The notes under the pieces were generated by a model. It was not told where the DNA came from. It saw only the letters and a program-made list of their open reading frames with translations, and did no database searches. From positions 3,295,687 through 3,359,686 of the forward strand of contig NZ_KB910518.1 in the NCBI RefSeq assembly GCF_000374185.1: a stretch of DNA of 64,000 bases, in the 5' to 3' direction. Shown piece after piece: positions 60,930-64,000 of this stretch (positions within the stretch are counted from its first letter, which is position 1; every line of letters begins with the position of its first letter). A program made the position numbers and the translations under genes. The stretch comes from Paenibacillus sp. HW567 (GTDB taxonomy: Bacteria; Bacillota; Bacilli; Paenibacillales; Paenibacillaceae).

Positions 60930-61502
60930 TTAATTGTCAAAGACAATTGATCCTTCGCTAAGAGACGTAATTCTGACAAGCGACTCCAGCCGGATGCCCT
61001 GCTCCCTGATCGTTCTTGCTCCCGCCTGGAAGCTTTTCTCCACAACCACACCCAGTCCGACCAGCTCAGCGCCCGAGCGCTGGATGATTTTGATCAAGCC
61101 GCGTGCGGCATCCCCATTGGCGATAATGTCGTCGATAAAGAGAACCTTATCGTCCGGGGAGATGTACTGGCGGGACAGCATGATATCTGTAACGATCCCC
61201 TTCGTAAATGAAGGAACTCTCTCACACAGGGCGTCGGGATCGGCAAGCAGCGTCTTTTTGCGGCGGGCAAAAACAAGCGGCACCTTCATCTCGTAAGCGG
61301 TGGCAAATGCCACGGCAATACCCGAGGATTCCACGGTAACTACCCGTGTTACTCCAGCATCAGCAAATCTCCCGGCAAACTCCCGTCCCATTTCCATCGT
61401 CAGCTCAGGGTCTACCTGGTGGTTGAGCAGTGCATCCAGCTTCAGCACCTGATCGGAAACGATGACCCCTTCCTGCAAAATCCGTTGTTTCAACAATTCC
61501 AT
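60930..61502 (-). CDS. xpt: Xanthine phosphoribosyltransferase
   Basis: Salvages xanthine to XMP with PRPP. The 190 residues match Xpt: the N-terminal HQVDPELTMEMGREF, TVESSGIAVAFATAYEM, ARRKKTLL and the PRPP-binding VLFIDDIIANGDAARGL. ATG 61502 follows GGAGGTTC. In Bacillus xpt is cotranscribed with pbuX and controlled by a purine riboswitch; here pbuX is absent and no purine-riboswitch core was recognised in the ~100 upstream bases. Confidence 0.95.
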   Translation of the reverse strand: MELLKQRILQEGVIVSDQVLKLDALLNHQVDPELTMEMGREFAGRFADAGVTRVVTVESSGIAVAFATAYEMKVPLVFARRKKTLLADPDALCERVPSFTKGIVTDIMLSRQYISPDDKVLFIDDIIANGDAARGLIKIIQRSGAELVGLGVVVEKSFQAGARTIREQGIRLESLVRITSLSEGSIVFDN

Positions 61503-61680
61503 GGCTATGAACCTCCATTACCCTTTATATTTCAGACGTTCCACTATAATAACCCCACTTAAGCATTAGGCAGAAGTCATGTCCTTCTGCTCATCATCAT
61601 AACCTGTACTATATGGACTGCACAAGGCTATCCTTTGAGCATCGCCATTTTATCAATGCAGCACTTTTAGGAGGGGAGTC

Positions 61681-62802
61681 ATGAAATCCCATGTCCGCAC
61701 TATGCAAATCGCCTTCACTTATATTGGCACCATCGTAGGCGCCGGATTCGCCACCGGCCAGGAAATCCTCCGTTTCTTTACAAGGTACGGGCACTGGGCA
61801 GTGCTGACCATTCTGCTCTCCACTGTACTTTTTATATGGCTGGGAACGAAAATGATGGTCATCGCCCGCCGCATCGGAGCAGATTCGTATGAGGATTTCA
61901 ACCGGTATCTTTTTGGAGAACGTGCGGGAAGCATCATCAGCCTGTTTACGATGATTATCCTGATAGGAGTCACCAGTATTATGCTGGCAGGGGCCGGCGC
62001 TATTTTTGAGGAGCGTCTTAAGCTGCCTTTTCAAGTGGGACTGCTGCTGACCCTATTCGGCTCCTACTTATTGCTGAAGCGCGGCATTTCCGGCATTCTG
62101 CAGATCAACAGCCTTGTCGTCCCTTTAATGCTTACTCTGTCGCTAATTATTACTTTTAATACGCTCGGGGTTCCGGGTGCGGAACGTTTTCTGTTCTTGA
62201 GAACTGACCATAACCTCTTTGATGCCTGGATGTCCCCTCTGCTCTATACCGCCTTCAACCTCGGAATGGCCCAAGCCGTATTGGTGCCGCTGGCCCGGCA
62301 TACGGATGATGAACAGCCGCTTTGGCGGGGCGGCATTCTCGGCGGAGTGGGGATTGGGTTCATGCTGCTGGCCGCGCATTTTGCCATGAGCTCGCAAATG
62401 CCGGGAATTCTGCAGTTCGAAATCCCTATGGGCAGCATCGCGTTTCGCCTGGGTCCCATTGTGCAGCTCATCTATCTGCTGCTGATATTTATGGAGATTT
62501 TCAGTACCTTTGTGGCAAATATCTATGGTGTCGGCGTACAGCTACAGCAGCGTCTGCCTATGGCTCCGGTCCTCGTGACCCCGCTGCTGATGCTCATCTG
62601 CTATCTCTTCAGCCAGTTCGGCTTCAGTTCGCTGCTGGGCGTGTTCTATCCGATCTTCGGCGCTTTGTCGCTGATATGGGCAGTGATGCTGCTGCGTGCC
62701 CCGATGTCCCCGCCTCCGCGCAAGGGCGATCCTCCCGGTCCCGGAGGCAAAGGCATCACTATTGCTGCGGTGAAGCCTGTAATTCGCATTACGCGAAGAT
62801 GA
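61681..62802 (+). CDS. YkvI-family membrane transporter
   Basis: A 373-residue polytopic protein with about ten helices, related to B. subtilis YkvI and the APC-type fold. The first helix contains TYIGTIVGAGFATGQEILRF with the unwound GAGFATG segment characteristic of LeuT-fold carriers. AGGAGGGGAG precedes ATG 61681. The C-terminus has a Pro/Gly/Lys-rich cytosolic tail. Substrate not known. Confidence 0.88.
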   Translation: MKSHVRTMQIAFTYIGTIVGAGFATGQEILRFFTRYGHWAVLTILLSTVLFIWLGTKMMVIARRIGADSYEDFNRYLFGERAGSIISLFTMIILIGVTSIMLAGAGAIFEERLKLPFQVGLLLTLFGSYLLLKRGISGILQINSLVVPLMLTLSLIITFNTLGVPGAERFLFLRTDHNLFDAWMSPLLYTAFNLGMAQAVLVPLARHTDDEQPLWRGGILGGVGIGFMLLAAHFAMSSQMPGILQFEIPMGSIAFRLGPIVQLIYLLLIFMEIFSTFVANIYGVGVQLQQRLPMAPVLVTPLLMLICYLFSQFGFSSLLGVFYPIFGALSLIWAVMLLRAPMSPPPRKGDPPGPGGKGITIAAVKPVIRITRR

Positions 62803-62915
62803 TTGCTGCGGCAAGGAAATCTTGACTTGGTCACTCTGGCAACAACCGAGATTAGAAAATACAACTCAAACAAAGCCGATGTGAGGGCTGATTGAGCAAG
62901 GCGCCGGTAGCTGGT

Positions 62916-64000
62916 TTAGACGGGAACGACCAAGGCTGCAGGAATTATTGCAGCCGCCGCCTCAGCCACATGTCTGTGGCAGGTCATCATGACAATCTGC
63001 CGGGAGGCTGACAGTTCACCCAGCAGGGCCAATGCCGCATGCAGACGGCGTTCATCAAAATTGACGAACAGGTCATCAAAGAGCAGCGGCAGCTTGGCCT
63101 GCCGCGCCATGGTCTCCGCGAGCGCCAGCCGGAGCGCCAGGTAGAGCTGCTCCGCCGTCCCACGGCTAAGCAGACCGCTGTCCACCAGCCCTGTATCCTT
63201 GTGCTCGGCCTTAAGCTCTTTGTGACCAAGCGTCATAACTACCCGCCGATACTCCCCTTCTGTCAGCTTGGCAAAATAATTGGAGGCCAGCAGCAGCACC
63301 TGCGGCTGTTTCTCCTGCTCATAAATGCGCCGTGTTCTGCCCATTAGCTCCGCCGCCAGCGCAGTTACCGCATACTGGCCTGCGATCATCCGCAGCGCCG
63401 CCCGCTGCTCCTCCAATTGCTGAAGCACCGAATCCTCCATGCAGCGTTCCGTCAAATGCTCCTGTTCCTTAAGCAACTTGCCCCGGTGCTCCAGCAAGGC
63501 ATTCCGCTCCTCCTCAATGCCCGCCGCAGCTTCCTCCGCAGCGTTCCGCTCCTGTTCCAGCGCATAGGCGTCGTGATGCTCCAGCAGTGCCAGCAGCTCA
63601 GAGGCGCCCGTATGTTCCCAGCCTCCGAACATGGCCAGCTCCCACTGGCGGATCGACCTCGTCAGCTCTGTCCGAAGCTGTACAGCCGCGGACCGCCGGA
63701 GAAATTCCTCCCCGCCTTCGGCACCGCCCTCCTGCAGCAGCTCGCGGCAGCGCTGCGCCAGCTCGTCCAGCACACGGCTGCTCTCGGCAAGCTCTGCCTT
63801 CACTTCCAGAAGCCGTGCAGCAATTCCTTCCCGGCGCAGCAGTTCAATCTGCAGCAGATCCCACTCCCGCTTGCTCAGCTCCAGCCAGCTAAGCAGGGAC
63901 ACCTCCTCCCGAATGCTCATCTGCGCCCCCGCTTGCGGCTGGTTCGCTGCAGCGGATTCACTTGAAGCGGGGAGAACAGTTGCTTCTTCCAGCTTCGCCT
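62916..64000 (-). CDS. YhaN/SbcC-like ATP-binding coiled-coil protein (C-terminal part, cut by window end)
   Basis: The reading frame is open to base 64000, so the listed segment (about 361 codons) is the C-terminal third to half of a larger AAA/SMC-like protein. A Glu/Leu-rich coiled coil (residues before ~180) leads into the ABC signature-like LLSRGTAEQLYLALRLALAE, Walker B LPLLFDDLFVNFDE and MMTCHRHVAEAA, as in B. subtilis YhaN. The ATG at 63920 is internal. Partner nuclease (YhaO/SbcD type) would be expected beyond the window edge. Confidence 0.88.
   Translation of the reverse strand, partial: AKLEEATVLPASSESAAANQPQAGAQMSIREEVSLLSWLELSKREWDLLQIELLRREGIAARLLEVKAELAESSRVLDELAQRCRELLQEGGAEGGEEFLRRSAAVQLRTELTRSIRQWELAMFGGWEHTGASELLALLEHHDAYALEQERNAAEEAAAGIEEERNALLEHRGKLLKEQEHLTERCMEDSVLQQLEEQRAALRMIAGQYAVTALAAELMGRTRRIYEQEKQPQVLLLASNYFAKLTEGEYRRVVMTLGHKELKAEHKDTGLVDSGLLSRGTAEQLYLALRLALAETMARQAKLPLLFDDLFVNFDERRLHAALALLGELSASRQIVMMTCHRHVAEAAAAIIPAALVVPV

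Noticed and set aside
61503..61620. Purine riboswitch upstream of xpt
   Set aside because: The conserved three-way junction loops are not seen and no terminator/antiterminator pair is present.
1..64000. CRISPR arrays, IS elements, prophage or rRNA
   Set aside because: No regularly spaced repeats, transposase, integrase, phage structural genes or rRNA sequence was found on either strand.

Overview
The window looks like a chromosomal segment of a Paenibacillus-type, spore-forming Bacillota. The evidence is the Bacillus-like gene set (Mrp antiporter operon, YqhH/YqhG pair, YqzE, CwlD-type amidase, Xpt, YkvI, YhaN, YheC/D-type ATP-grasp), the B12-dependent ribonucleotide reductase, GGAGG ribosome binding sites with many TTG starts, moderate GC, and the abundance of plant-glycan hydrolases and MarR/AraC/two-component regulators. 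No phage, IS element, CRISPR array or rRNA was seen. One tRNA gene (Leu, CAG) is present.

Layout. 1-3.2 kb: L-fucose isomerase and an FGGY sugar kinase under a divergent DeoR regulator, with a sigma-A promoter, a cre-like site and an inverted-repeat operator. 3.3-8.5 kb: MarR regulator, LtaS-type synthase, mannitol-1-phosphate dehydrogenase with a HAD phosphatase, and a STAS-like protein. 8.6-16.7 kb: one ion-homeostasis block reading leftward, with a KdpD-type USP protein behind a leader terminator, an Mrp antiporter operon (MrpA-MrpB fusion, C, D, short E, F, G) and a ClC exchanger. 16.8-22 kb: MarR/NAD(P)H oxidoreductase pair sharing an operator, a DUF6492/mannose-1-phosphate guanylyltransferase pair, Asp/Glu racemase, and HxlR with divergent RidA.

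22-26.3 kb: the most unusual locus. A 735-residue protein fuses a PaaK/LuxE-like adenylating domain to an SbnA-type diaminopropionate synthase. It is followed by SbnB, and an ATP-grasp gene is divergent. No NRPS or siderophore synthetase lies nearby. 26.3-33.7 kb: three large glycoside hydrolases (GH78 rhamnosidase, a GH-A clan enzyme, a DUF5060/DUF4038 apiosidase-like enzyme) with an AraC regulator, probably for pectin side chains. 34-39.5 kb: two-component system and a heterodimeric ABC exporter.

39.5-49.6 kb: NrdJ with a NrdR-box promoter and a long leader, SNF2 helicase/YqhG, a secreted protein of unknown function, YqzE, CwlD-like amidase and a divergent polysaccharide deacetylase. Two copies of a ~100-nt structured repeat occur here, one antisense in the nrdJ leader and one read in frame through the amidase N-terminus. 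Paired substitutions suggest a conserved nucleic-acid fold. 49.7-64 kb: glycerol dehydrogenase with a translationally coupled toroid protein, YihY, an FAD oxidoreductase, a sigma/anti-sigma operon with a duplicated DUF4367 domain, an SDR/quinone oxidoreductase/TetR stress cluster, tRNA-Leu, small hypothetical genes, xpt, ykvI and the 3' part of yhaN.
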